Of a DNA stretch of 64,000 bases, positions 1-8,017 are shown one piece after another. How positions within the stretch are numbered: position 1 is the stretch's first letter; the number at the start of each line of letters is the position of its first letter. The translations under genes were made by a program, and so were the position numbers. Source of the stretch: Alphaproteobacteria bacterium HGW-Alphaproteobacteria-18 (GTDB lineage Bacteria > Pseudomonadota > Alphaproteobacteria > Caulobacterales > Hyphomonadaceae); assembly GCA_002841155.1 (NCBI GenBank), contig PHEH01000001.1, forward strand, positions 62,001 through 126,000, given 5' to 3'. The notes beneath the pieces were generated by a model, which saw only the letters and a list, made by a program, of their open reading frames with translations, was not told the DNA's origin and did no database searches.

Positions 1-4
1 GAAA

Positions 5-775
5 TTGAAACCGGCGCGGCGTTTGCGGGCGGGGAGTGGGCGGGAGTTGCGATTGATGCGGCTCGGCTGGCTGGCGGCGTGGCCGGTGGAGGATCTGGCG
101 GCGCTGCTGGAGCTGAGTGTGCGGAGTGTGAACCGGCGGCTGGCGGCGCATGGGCTGAAGGGAGATGCGGCGCCCGGCGAGATGGGGCGATTGCTGGTGG
201 CGGTGATGCAGGACCGGGCGGCGGATCAGTTGTTGCAGGGGGAAGAGATGAAGGAGGCGGCGCTGACCTTGCAGAGATTGGCGGGGACTGCGCGAGTTAT
301 GCAGGCGGTGGAGACGGATGAGACAGATACAGACGAAGAGACGGATACGGATGATGATGCATGGCGCGAAGGTATTGAAAGCGAGATCGAGCGACTGGAC
401 GCCCTGGACCGCGAACTGGCGGGCGGAGCAATGGCGGATATTGAGGACACGGGGCAAGGAGCTTCTCAAGCCATCGAACGAAAGTCTATTGAAACGGCAC
501 CCCTTCCTGCTGTGGCGCCGCGATACACAGGCGCCGCCGCCGGGCCTTGCGCGGACGTGGTTGCTTTCGGGGGGACGTGGCGCGGGCAAGACGCGGGCGG
601 GGGCCGAGTGGGTCCGCTGGGCGGTGTTGCAGGCGGGATATCGCCGCGTGGCGCTGGTGGGGCAGACCTTTTCGGATGTGCGCGAGGTGATGATCGAGGG
701 GCCGAGCGGGCTGATGGCGACGGCCGCGCGGGCGGCCGACCGGCCGGTGTGGCAGCCCTCCCGCCACCGGCTTGA
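5..775 (+). CDS. Small-terminase-like protein (TerS-like), possibly 5'-partial
   Basis: The open frame begins at the left window edge (TTG at 5; the true start may lie upstream). Residues about 15-50 read like a helix-turn-helix DNA-binding domain, followed by helical sequence and an acidic Thr/Asp/Glu linker (about residues 103-117) encoded by a degenerate hexamer repeat at 310-357. A small DNA-binding protein directly 5' of a terminase large subunit fits the small terminase of a gene transfer agent or phage. The frame stays open to 775, deep inside terL, but beyond about 490 the translation becomes Gly/Ala/Arg-rich and looks like a shadow of terL. The real protein probably ends earlier, through a frameshift or a very long overlap. 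Function is inferred from position and the HTH-like segment only. Confidence 0.4.
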   Translation: MKPARRLRAGSGRELRLMRLGWLAAWPVEDLAALLELSVRSVNRRLAAHGLKGDAAPGEMGRLLVAVMQDRAADQLLQGEEMKEAALTLQRLAGTARVMQAVETDETDTDEETDTDDDAWREGIESEIERLDALDRELAGGAMADIEDTGQGASQAIERKSIETAPLPAVAPRYTGAAAGPCADVVAFGGTWRGQDAGGGRVGPLGGVAGGISPRGAGGADLFGCARGDDRGAERADGDGRAGGRPAGVAALPPPA

Positions 776-1697
776 ATGGGAAAATGGCGCGGTGGCGTAT
801 GCGTTTTCGGCCGAAGACCCTGATGGTTTGCGTGGGCCGCAATTTGATCTGGCCTGGTGTGATGAGGCGGGCGCCTGGACGAAGGGAGAGGCGGTGTGGG
901 ATAATCTTCAGCTTGCCTTGCGGCTCGGCCCGAAGCCGATGGCGATGGTGACGACCACGCCGCGCGCGACCGCGCTGATCCGCAGGCTGAAGGCAGATGC
1001 GAGCGTGGTGGAGACGCGCACGGCGATGGCGGAGAATGCGGCCAACCTCTCGCCGGGCTTTGTGGGGTGGATGACGGCGGCCTATGGCGGCACGGCGATG
1101 GGGCGGCAGGAGCTGGACGGGGAGATGATTGATGACCCCGAAGGCGCGATGTTCCTCCGTTCCCAGATTGACGCTTTACGGGTTACGGCCGCGCCTTTGC
1201 AGCTGGACGATTGTATCGTGGCGGTGGACCCGTGCATCTCCGCAAAGCCGGGGGCGGATGCGTGCGGGATTGTGCTGGCGGGCATTCGGGACGGGCATGG
1301 CTATGTTCTGGGGGACGCTTCGGCGCCGGGGCTTTCGCCGCTGGACTGGGCGCATCGGGCGGCCCGGCTTGCCGAGCAGGCGGGGGCGAGCTGCATTGTG
1401 GCCGAGGCCAATCAGGGCGGGGATATGGTGGCCGAGATGCTGAGGATGACCGGGACGGGCGTGCCGGTGCGGCTGGTGACGGCGCGGCTTGGCAAGCGGG
1501 GACGGGCGGGGCCGGTGGCGGCGCTCTATCAGCAGGGGCGCGTCAGCCATGCGGGGAATTTTCACACGCTGGAGGATCAGATGTGCCGGTTCGGGACCGC
1601 GGAAGCGGCCGGCTCGCCCGACCGGGTGGACGCGCTGGTCTGGGCGCTGTGGGCGCTGATGGGCGAGGGGCAGGGGCCGCGCGTGCGGGTGCTGTGA
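441..1697 (+). CDS. terL: Terminase large subunit (GTA/phage DNA-packaging motor)
   Basis: DNA-packaging ATPase/nuclease that pumps DNA into phage or gene-transfer-agent heads. Counting from the TTG at 441, Walker A (SGGRGAGKT) is at about residues 43-51, Walker B is LAWCDEAG, and the C-terminal RNaseH-like nuclease shows AVDPC, VAEANQGGDMV and DRVDALVWAL. This is the layout of the alphaproteobacterial GTA g2 family (DUF4379-free, Terminase_6/GpA-like). Length is about 418 aa, normal for the family. The start is uncertain: 318 ATG, 441 TTG and 489 TTG are all in frame, and 441 was chosen because the sequence from there resembles known N-termini. No portal, protease or capsid gene follows; an unrelated nucleosidase gene comes next. 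Confidence 0.8.
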   Translation: MRTRGKELLKPSNESLLKRHPFLLWRRDTQAPPPGLARTWLLSGGRGAGKTRAGAEWVRWAVLQAGYRRVALVGQTFSDVREVMIEGPSGLMATAARAADRPVWQPSRHRLEWENGAVAYAFSAEDPDGLRGPQFDLAWCDEAGAWTKGEAVWDNLQLALRLGPKPMAMVTTTPRATALIRRLKADASVVETRTAMAENAANLSPGFVGWMTAAYGGTAMGRQELDGEMIDDPEGAMFLRSQIDALRVTAAPLQLDDCIVAVDPCISAKPGADACGIVLAGIRDGHGYVLGDASAPGLSPLDWAHRAARLAEQAGASCIVAEANQGGDMVAEMLRMTGTGVPVRLVTARLGKRGRAGPVAALYQQGRVSHAGNFHTLEDQMCRFGTAEAAGSPDRVDALVWALWALMGEGQGPRVRVL

Positions 1698-1745
1698 GGG
1701 GCGGGCGCTGGGCTTGGCTGAGCGGAGTGTTGTTGCGGAGAGTTG

Positions 1746-1865
1746 CCCCACCCTAGCCCTCCCCATAGCCATGGGGAGGGGACGGGTTGTGCGGTTGGAG
1801 AGCGAAGTTTGTCTCGTAGAGCAACAGGCCCCCTCCCCATGGCTATGGGGAGGGCTAGGGTGGGG
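1746..1865. repeat. 35-bp perfect inverted repeat (REP/MITE-like element)
   Basis: The left arm (1746-1780) is exactly the reverse complement of the right arm (1831-1865), with 50 bases between. Each arm is itself a near-palindrome (CCCTCCCCAT, four bases, ATGGGGAGGG). The left arm is followed at 1785-1800 by GGTTGTGCGGTTGGAG, a tail that also follows a related palindrome at 4770-4805. The location, just after terL and before amn, means it could act as a strong bidirectional terminator. The arm plus tail arrangement suggests a dispersed REP family. Confidence 0.8.
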
Positions 1866-1878
1866 TGGCTATCGGCTT

Positions 1879-1894
1879 GGGGGGGGGGGGGGGG
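1879..1894. repeat. G16 homopolymer tract
   Basis: Sixteen consecutive G residues lie 54-69 bases upstream of the amn start codon. Such tracts slip during replication and can modulate promoters or leaders, but they are also prone to sequencing-length error. Confidence 0.9.
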
Positions 1895-1948
1895 CGGCAG
1901 CTCCCGGCCACATGTTGACTTTTGGGGCGGCGCAAGCCAATGGGTGCC

Positions 1949-3400
1949 ATGTCGAAACACACGAAACCTGAAACTGTTATCGAAGCGCTTGAGGCGCTCT
2001 ATAATGAGGCCGTTGAGGCCCTTTCCGCCTCCCTGAACACCTTCCTGCGTGATGGCACGCCGCCAGACCCGCGCCTGCGCGACAAGGGGGCGTTCTGCTA
2101 TCCGCAATTGCGGATCATTTATGACCCCGAAGGGCCGCCGCCGCCGATTTCGCGCGCGTTCGGGAAATTCTCCGAAGCGGGCATCTATATCACCACCATC
2201 ACGCGGCCCGATTTCTTCCGGGACTATCTGATGGAAGTGCTGACCCCGCTGATGCGCGATTATGATGTGGAGGTGATTGTCGAGCGCTCCTCATCGGAAA
2301 TTCCGTATGCGTATGTGTGGGACCCCTCGCAGGCGGCGGGCCTGGAGGAGATTGCGCCGGCCGAGCTGGTGCGCTGGTTCCCCTCACCGAAGCTGACGCT
2401 GATTGGTGATGAGGTGGCCGATGGGGAGCCCTTTGACGAGGGCGAGGAGCGGCCGCTGGCGCTGTTTGATGCGCAGCGGGTGGATTTCTCGCTGAAGCGG
2501 TTGCAGCACTATACCGGCACGCCGGTCGAGCATTTCCAGAGCTATGTTCTGTTTACGAACTATCACCGCTATGTGGATGCCTTCTGTGATTGGGCGTTGA
2601 CGCAGCTGGATGGAACGACGCGGTATACATCCCTCTCCGTGCCGGGTGGGCTGGAGATTACCACGCCCGATGATCTCAGCCGGGCCTCGATTGATGCCTC
2701 GCCCTGGCGGCGGTTTCAGATGCCGGCCTATCATTTGCGCGCGGCGAATGGGGCCGGGATCACGCTGGTGAATATCGGCGTGGGGCCATCGAATGCCAAG
2801 ACGATTACCGATCACCTGGCTGTGCTGCGCCCGCAGGTCTGGCTGATGGTGGGGCATTGCGGCGGATTGCGTCATTCCCAGTCCATCGGGGATTATGTGC
2901 TGGCCCACGCCTATATGCGCGAGGATCATGTGCTGGACGCGGTGTTGCCACCGGAGATTCCGGTTCCTCCGATTGCGGAGGTTCAGGTGGCGTTGCAGCA
3001 GGCGGCGGCGAAGGTGACCGGGGAGAAGGGCGAGGCGCTGAAAAAACGCCTGCGCACGGGCACTGTGGTGACCACCGATGATCGCAACTGGGAGCTGCGG
3101 TTTACGGCCTCGGCGCGGCGGTTCAACAAGAGCCGGGCTGTAGCGATCGATATGGAGAGCGCAACGATTGCGGCTAACGGGTTCCGCCTGCGGGTGCCCT
3201 ATGGGACGCTGCTGTGTGTCTCCGACAAGCCGCTGCATGGCGAGATCAAGCTGCCGGGCGCGGCCAACCGCTTTTATGAGCGGGCGATTGGCGAGCATAT
3301 CCGTATCGGGATCGAAACGCTGGAGCGGCTGAGCGAAGATGGCGGCGCGGCGCTGCACAGCCGGAAACTGCGCGCGTTTGACGAGCCACCGTTTAGATGA
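1949..3400 (+). CDS. amn: AMP nucleosidase
   Basis: Hydrolyses AMP to adenine and ribose 5-phosphate (EC 3.2.2.4) in the cytoplasm, a purine-salvage and AMP-level control enzyme. The roughly 483-residue product has the two-domain layout of bacterial Amn: an N-terminal regulatory region (about residues 1-190) and a C-terminal nucleoside-phosphorylase-like domain. The latter carries GVGPSNAKT, VGHCGGLRHSQSIGDYV and AIDMESATIAANG, the last being the phosphorylase/nucleosidase ribose-binding Met-Glu-Ser. In-frame starts are TTG 1922, ATG 1940 and ATG 1949; 1949 gives the cleanest N-terminus, but no strong ribosome-binding site separates the ATGs. The 3' end overlaps cdd by four bases, so the two are translationally coupled in nucleotide salvage. 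Confidence 0.9.
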   Translation: MSKHTKPETVIEALEALYNEAVEALSASLNTFLRDGTPPDPRLRDKGAFCYPQLRIIYDPEGPPPPISRAFGKFSEAGIYITTITRPDFFRDYLMEVLTPLMRDYDVEVIVERSSSEIPYAYVWDPSQAAGLEEIAPAELVRWFPSPKLTLIGDEVADGEPFDEGEERPLALFDAQRVDFSLKRLQHYTGTPVEHFQSYVLFTNYHRYVDAFCDWALTQLDGTTRYTSLSVPGGLEITTPDDLSRASIDASPWRRFQMPAYHLRAANGAGITLVNIGVGPSNAKTITDHLAVLRPQVWLMVGHCGGLRHSQSIGDYVLAHAYMREDHVLDAVLPPEIPVPPIAEVQVALQQAAAKVTGEKGEALKKRLRTGTVVTTDDRNWELRFTASARRFNKSRAVAIDMESATIAANGFRLRVPYGTLLCVSDKPLHGEIKLPGAANRFYERAIGEHIRIGIETLERLSEDGGAALHSRKLRAFDEPPFR

Positions 3401-3804
3401 GCGCGGGCGAGGCTATCGACTGGGGCGCCCTCAAGGTTGCGGCGCTGGCGATGCAGACGCGGGCGTATGTGCCGTATTCGGAGTATCGCGTGGGGGCCGC
3501 GCTGCTGACGGCCTCGGGCGAGATCATGACCGGGTGCAATGTCGAGAACGCCACCTATGGGGCCACCTGCTGCGCCGAGCGGACGGCGGTGTTCAGCGCG
3601 GTGGCGGCGGGGCATACCGCGTTCCGGGCGATTGCGGTGGCCACGCATGGGGCAGACGCCGGCACGCCATGCGGCATCTGCCGGCAGGTGCTGGCGGAGT
3701 TTTCCGCCGATGGGGCGCTGGAGGTGGTGTGCTTTACGCCGGAGGGGGCAGAGGCCCGCTACACGCTGGCGGAGCTGCTGCCGCATGCGTTTCGGTTGAA
3801 GTAG
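3397..3804 (+). CDS. cdd: Cytidine deaminase
   Basis: Deaminates cytidine and deoxycytidine to uridine and deoxyuridine (EC 3.5.4.5). At 135 aa it is the normal size of the small tetrameric zinc family. It shows the substrate-binding Asn-Val-Glu-Asn (48-51), the catalytic Cys-Ala-Glu (59-61) and the second zinc-binding pair in PCGICRQ. The start codon sits inside the amn stop (ATGA overlap), making a salvage operon with amn. Confidence 0.93.
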   Translation: MSAGEAIDWGALKVAALAMQTRAYVPYSEYRVGAALLTASGEIMTGCNVENATYGATCCAERTAVFSAVAAGHTAFRAIAVATHGADAGTPCGICRQVLAEFSADGALEVVCFTPEGAEARYTLAELLPHAFRLK

Positions 3805-3882
3805 CCCCTTGCCCCGGCGTTAGCGGGGATAGACACAGCATTGTCACTGGACGAGGCGGGAGGCGCGCGTTACCTCGGGCAT

Positions 3883-4671
3883 ATGACGATGATACGCCCC
3901 CGCCTTCTGAACCTCGAAACTGTCCGTAACTTCCGCGATTTTGGCGGCTATGAGAGCGCCCATGGCGGGCGGGTGAAGATGGGGCGGCTCTACCGCTCCG
4001 GCCACCATGCCGAAGCCTCTGACGCGGAGCTGGAGAAGATTGCCGCGCTGGGTATTCATGTGCAGGCTGATCTGCGGCGGCCCGATGAGCGCGAAAAGTT
4101 CAAGACACGCTTCCAGGCGCCGGTGACGATCACCCATGATGGCGGGCGGGAAACCGACGCGCCGCATATCCGCTTCCTGACGCAGATGAGCGTAGACGCC
4201 GAAACGGCCGATCAGTGGATGGTGGAATATTACGAAGCTGCGCCGTTCAAGGAACATCATACCGAGATGTTCAGCGGCTGGTTTGGCCATCTCGCGGCGC
4301 TGGACGGCGACGCGGCGGGCCTCGTGAACTGCGCGGCCGGCAAGGACCGCACCGGCATTCTCTGCGCGCTGACGCACCACATTCTGGGCGTGAGCGAGCA
4401 GGACATCCGCGCCGATTATGACCTGACCAATGACGCGGTGGACGTGTCCTCGCGCCTGCCCGAAGCGGCAGCGTATTTCAACAATATGCTGGGCAAGGAA
4501 TATCCTGCCGAAGTGTTCCGGCCGTTCATGGGCGTGCATCTGCGCTATCTTGAGAAAGCCTGGGCGACGATCAACGAGCGCGCAGGCTCTGTGGACGCCT
4601 ATCTTGTCGACACGCTGAAAGTGGACGAGAAGATGCAGGCGGAAATCCGTGGGCGGTTGATCGAGTCTTAG
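3883..4671 (+). CDS. Tyrosine/serine phosphatase family protein (Y_phosphatase3-like)
   Basis: Predicted cytoplasmic phosphatase of the PF13350-type family (relatives act on phosphotyrosine or phosphoinositides). The N-terminal NFRDFGGY, the middle DLRRPDER and the P-loop CAAGKDRTG, which carries the catalytic Cys and Arg, are all present. The residue before the catalytic Cys is Asn, where His is usual (HCxxGxxR). ATG 3883 was preferred to an upstream in-frame TTG at 3841 because family proteins begin shortly before the NFRDFGG motif. It lies about 80 bp after cdd and is probably transcribed with it; the next gene converges on it. Confidence 0.82.
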   Translation: MTMIRPRLLNLETVRNFRDFGGYESAHGGRVKMGRLYRSGHHAEASDAELEKIAALGIHVQADLRRPDEREKFKTRFQAPVTITHDGGRETDAPHIRFLTQMSVDAETADQWMVEYYEAAPFKEHHTEMFSGWFGHLAALDGDAAGLVNCAAGKDRTGILCALTHHILGVSEQDIRADYDLTNDAVDVSSRLPEAAAYFNNMLGKEYPAEVFRPFMGVHLRYLEKAWATINERAGSVDAYLVDTLKVDEKMQAEIRGRLIES

Positions 4672-4688
4672 GGCCGCGCGCCGGGAGG

Positions 4689-4715
4689 TGCATTGCGGCC
4701 TTTGGCCTTAATGCA
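4689..4715. terminator. Intergenic hairpin between convergent genes
   Basis: TGCATT-GC-GGCC and GGCC-TT-AATGCA pair around a TTT loop, with a two-base internal mismatch. A short T-rich stretch follows on the + strand. It sits just after the phosphatase stop and before the convergent TonB receptor gene, so a terminator role is likely but not certain. Confidence 0.45.
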
Positions 4716-4769
4716 TCCTACGGGGGTTTTCTTACATTTTCAGGGAGTGCTTCGCGGAGGGCGCCCCGA

Positions 4770-4820
4770 CCCTAACCCTCCCCCATGTCTGGGGGAGGGT
4801 TAGGGGTTGTGCGGATGGAG
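4770..4820. repeat. REP-like palindrome with conserved tail
   Basis: A perfect 15-bp stem (CCCTAACCCTCCCCC, 4770-4784, pairing with 4791-4805) encloses a 6-base loop. It is followed by GGTTGTGCGGATGGAG, which matches 15 of 16 bases of the tail after the 1746 palindrome. It lies between convergent genes and may double as a terminator for the TonB receptor. Confidence 0.75.
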
Positions 4821-4827
4821 GGGGCGC

Positions 4828-6993
4828 TTAGAAGGTGTAGCGCAGGCCGGCGCGGACATTGCGGCCCGGCAGGGGCACTGTATCCCGCAGGACGGATGTG
4901 GAGAGACGGGCTTCTTCGTCGGTGATGTTGCGAACCTCAACGAACAGCTGCGTGCCTTCACGGCCAATTCCGTATTCGGAGAGTTTCAGCGCCGTGCGCA
5001 GGTTTACGAGCGTGTAATCGCCTGTGCCGATCTGGCCTTCGCCGACATGGCGCTGGTTGTCAGCCCATTCCACATTGGCGCCGAACATCACGCGTTGCCA
5101 GTCGGCCTCTGCGCCAGCCGTGACGCGCAGCGGCGGAACGAAGGGCAGGTTGCCGGCGGTGTCGAGTTCGCCGCGCACATAATCGATCCCGGAACGGAGC
5201 TTCCAGTTGGCGCCGAGGAGTCCCTGGTCGATATAGTATTCGCCATAGATTTCGCCGCCATAAAGGGTGGCGTCATCCTGGGAGAAGACGAAGACGGGCA
5301 GGCCATCTTCCTCGGTCACGAGTTCGCCGTCTTCCTCGATGCTGCCGGGGGCAAGATAGATGAAGTCGCTGAAGCTGGTGTGGAAGAGGTTGACGCCGAA
5401 GCTCGCCTTGTCGCCGCGCCAGCGCAGCGTGCCTTCCAGGTTGAGGCCTTTTTCCTTGTTTAGCGTGGCATCGCCCACTTCGAATTGTTCGGTGGCAAGG
5501 TGGGGGCCGAAGGCGAAGAGTTCGCTCTCATTCGGGCCGCGCTCGGTATAGGCCACCTGCGCGCCGCCAAACCAGCCATCACCGAAATGCTGGTGGAGAC
5601 CGGCCGAGGCGCTGACGAGATTGAAGTCAACCTTTCCGGCAACGGCATTGTCGAGTTCCAGCTTTTCAAAGCGCAGGCCCCCCTCAATGCCAAACCCGCT
5701 GTCCCAGTCGCGCGTTTCATAGAGGAACACGGCCCAGGAGGTTGTGTCGGTCGGCGTGAGGAAGGCTTCGCCGCCGGTAGCGTCGAGCGATTTGTCGAGG
5801 AACTGAATGCCGACGGCGCCTTCAAATCCGGCGAGCGCGTGATCGAGTTCGATCCGGCCTTCCACGCCTTCGGTCTTGAAGACCGAGCTGGCTTCACCGC
5901 CTTCGATTTCGCTATGTTCGTAGTCGGAATAGGAAAGCGTGCCTTTGATGGCTGTCAGGATCGGGCCGTCGAGATTGATCCCGGCACGGAAGTCATACCG
6001 GGTCTGTTTCAGGTCCACATAGGGCGAGGCGTCTTCATGGTCGTGATCGTGGTCGTGATCATGGTCATCGTCGTCATGATCATCGTCATGGTCTTCTTCG
6101 CCATGCGCATGGGAGTGTCCGGGAAGCCCGTATTTGGAGGTCTGCTGGCGCACGGCAAAGCCGGCAAAGGCCCGCTCGCCAACCCAGCTGATACCGCCGC
6201 CGAAGGTTTCGGTATCGAGGAAGGAGTTGGGGAGGCTGCCTCTGATGGGCGCTTCGTCTTCGTGATCGTGGTCATGATCGTCGTCATCATCATCATGATC
6301 GTGCCCGGCTTCGTGCTCCAGTTCCTCGCGGTGGCGAAGCTGGCGGGACTCGGCCAGGCCGGGGATGTTGTAATCGCCAAATTCGCGCCGGGAAGCCGAC
6401 AGCGAGAAGACGAGCGAGCCGGCGGTGAAGGCGGCGCGGCCGCCGACTTCAGAGCCGTCATTGACGCTGTTGAGCGCGCCATAGGCTTCGCCGCTCACGG
6501 CGCGGTCTGGCAGGGTCTCGACGATCAGGCCATCGATGACGTTGACCACGCCGCCGATTGCCTGGCCGCCATAGGCGAGGGCTGCCGGGCCGCGGAGGAT
6601 CTCGATCTTGTCGGCGTCGATGCCATCGGCCGAGACCTGGTGGTCGGGGCTGGCGGCGGAGACGTCGATCACGCCGATGCCATTGGTGAGAACCTGAACG
6701 CGCTCGGCGCCAAGGCCGCGCAGGACAGGCCGGCTGGCACCCTGGCCGAAGAAGGTGGAGGAGACGCCTGGTTCACCGGAAAGCGTGTCGCCCAGCGTGC
6801 CGGAGAGGCGGCCGAGGATGTCGGCCCGGTCAAGCGCGGTGGCGTTGCCGATCAGCTCGTCGCTGGAGCGCGCAGGGCCAGGCGCGGTGACGATGATGGG
6901 CGCTTCAATGCGCGTCGTCTCGATTTCCTGGGCGATCGCAAGGCCGGTGAGGAGGTGACCGGAAATCGCGGTCAGCAGGAGCGTACGTTTCAT
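4828..6993 (-). CDS. TonB-dependent outer-membrane receptor, zinc type (ZnuD-like)
   Basis: 721-residue outer-membrane receptor predicted to import zinc using TonB energy. It has a signal peptide (1-21), a plug domain (about 45-155, including VLRGLGAERVQVLTNG and IEILRGPAALAYGG) and a C-terminal beta-barrel ending in the required aromatic residue (GLRYTF). Two extracellular-loop regions, at about 229-247 and 293-320, are packed with His, Asp and Glu (HDHDDDD type), as in the ZnuD family where such loops capture zinc. The start is followed upstream by a Zur-like dyad (7017-7031). Nickel or cobalt cannot be excluded from sequence, but loops plus operator favour zinc. It appears monocistronic. 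Confidence 0.88.
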   Translation of the reverse strand: MKRTLLLTAISGHLLTGLAIAQEIETTRIEAPIIVTAPGPARSSDELIGNATALDRADILGRLSGTLGDTLSGEPGVSSTFFGQGASRPVLRGLGAERVQVLTNGIGVIDVSAASPDHQVSADGIDADKIEILRGPAALAYGGQAIGGVVNVIDGLIVETLPDRAVSGEAYGALNSVNDGSEVGGRAAFTAGSLVFSLSASRREFGDYNIPGLAESRQLRHREELEHEAGHDHDDDDDDHDHDHEDEAPIRGSLPNSFLDTETFGGGISWVGERAFAGFAVRQQTSKYGLPGHSHAHGEEDHDDDHDDDDHDHDHDHDHEDASPYVDLKQTRYDFRAGINLDGPILTAIKGTLSYSDYEHSEIEGGEASSVFKTEGVEGRIELDHALAGFEGAVGIQFLDKSLDATGGEAFLTPTDTTSWAVFLYETRDWDSGFGIEGGLRFEKLELDNAVAGKVDFNLVSASAGLHQHFGDGWFGGAQVAYTERGPNESELFAFGPHLATEQFEVGDATLNKEKGLNLEGTLRWRGDKASFGVNLFHTSFSDFIYLAPGSIEEDGELVTEEDGLPVFVFSQDDATLYGGEIYGEYYIDQGLLGANWKLRSGIDYVRGELDTAGNLPFVPPLRVTAGAEADWQRVMFGANVEWADNQRHVGEGQIGTGDYTLVNLRTALKLSEYGIGREGTQLFVEVRNITDEEARLSTSVLRDTVPLPGRNVRAGLRYTF

Positions 6994-7016
6994 CTGGGAG
7001 GCTCACTCTTTAGTAA

Positions 7017-7031
7017 TGTAATAATATTGCA
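7017..7031 (-). promoter_or_regulatory. Zur-like operator upstream of the zinc-type TonB receptor
   Basis: Read on the minus strand the site is TGCAATATTATTACA, an imperfect dyad 24-38 bases before the receptor start. It differs at one of 15 positions from the perfect dyad at 57213-57227 in front of the DUF3299 lipoprotein gene. Zur sites of proteobacteria are AT-rich dyads of this kind; assignment to Zur is inferred. Confidence 0.65.
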
Positions 7032-7125
7032 CTATCGGCGTGAGGCGCTGTGCGCAAGGGGCGCAGGTGTCCCAAAGGGGCCCTGAATGGTCTGAAAGGC
7101 CCCAACTGTGTCCTCGCGGTAACGC

Positions 7126-7152
7126 AAAAAGGCCCGCCTGGGGGCGGGCCTT
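7126..7152 (-). terminator. Rho-independent terminator of the SDR gene
   Basis: A perfect 10-bp stem (AAGGCCCGCC with GGCGGGCCTT, 7129-7152) has a 4-base loop and ends in TTTTT on the minus strand. It lies about 30 bases beyond the SDR stop codon. Confidence 0.85.
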
Positions 7153-7181
7153 GCCGGGTTTGGGGACGTTGCCGGGGGAGG

Positions 7182-7925
7182 CTAAGCGGCGCTGCCATCC
7201 ACCCGCAAAAGCGAGCCGGTCGTGAAGCTTGACGCCGGGCTGGCCAGATAGAGGGCGGCGGTGACGATCTCTTCGGGATAGCCAGGCCGCCCCAGCGCAT
7301 TGTCTGCCGATTGGCGCATCTGCTCGGGCCAGGCCTTGGCGATGTCGGTCAGGAAGGGGCCGGGGCAGATCGTGTTGACGCGGACCTTGGGGGCGTATTC
7401 GTGGGCCAGCGACAGGCTCATCGCATTGATCGCCGCCTTGGCCGAGCCATAGGGCACGACATGTGGCAGGGGCACGAGGCTGCCCGAGGACGAGATGTTG
7501 ATGATTGAGCCACCCTCGCCATCGGCCATGCGCCTGGCGACCTGGCTGGCGAGACGGAAGGGGCCTTTGAAGTTCAGGTTGAGGACCGAATCAAAGAGGT
7601 TTTCGGTCACCTCATGGCTGGCCATGCGCGGGCCGGAGCCAGCATTGTTGACGAGGATATCGACCCGGCCGAAATGGCCGTAGGACGCTTCGATCAGCGC
7701 GTCGATATCGTCCCAGCGCCCGCAATGGGCAGCGAAAGCGAAGGCTTTGCGGCCGAGTTTTCGGACTTCATCGGCAGCTGCCTCGCACGCATCCAGCTTG
7801 CGGCTGGCGATGATCACATCGGCGCCATTCTCCGCAAAGGCCTTCACCATCTCAAAGCCAAGGCCGCGGCTGCCCCCGGTTACAAGGGCGATCTTGCCGG
7901 TCAGGTCGAACAGGTTGCGGGCCAT
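7182..7925 (-). CDS. Short-chain dehydrogenase/reductase
   Basis: 247-residue NAD(P)-dependent oxidoreductase of the classical SDR family. The cofactor motif TGGSRGLG is at about 16-23, NNAG follows the Rossmann beta4, the catalytic Ser lies in ISSSGS, and the catalytic Tyr/Lys are in YGSAK. The C-terminal substrate-binding segment ends in the usual VDGS. Family members with this pattern reduce ketones or oxidise secondary alcohols; the substrate cannot be read from sequence. It stands alone, with a strong terminator downstream. Confidence 0.85.
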   Translation of the reverse strand: MARNLFDLTGKIALVTGGSRGLGFEMVKAFAENGADVIIASRKLDACEAAADEVRKLGRKAFAFAAHCGRWDDIDALIEASYGHFGRVDILVNNAGSGPRMASHEVTENLFDSVLNLNFKGPFRLASQVARRMADGEGGSIINISSSGSLVPLPHVVPYGSAKAAINAMSLSLAHEYAPKVRVNTICPGPFLTDIAKAWPEQMRQSADNALGRPGYPEEIVTAALYLASPASSFTTGSLLRVDGSAA

Positions 7926-8017
7926 CGGTTTCCTCCAGTGTCTGCTTGCGCCAGACCATCAGGCAACCGGGGGACGCCATCAACCGCCAATCGAGCGGCC
8001 TGACCCGAGGTGAGGTT

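Noticed and set aside
3805..3840. Hairpin after cdd as a terminator
   Set aside because: The stem (CCCCG/CGGGG) is only five bases and is not followed by a T-run, so it was not called.
4807..7086. Long + strand frames (4807-5463 and 5485-7086) opposite the TonB receptor gene
   Set aside because: Antisense to a clear receptor with signal peptide, plug and barrel; their Val/Ile-rich repeats are the complement of the His/Asp loops.
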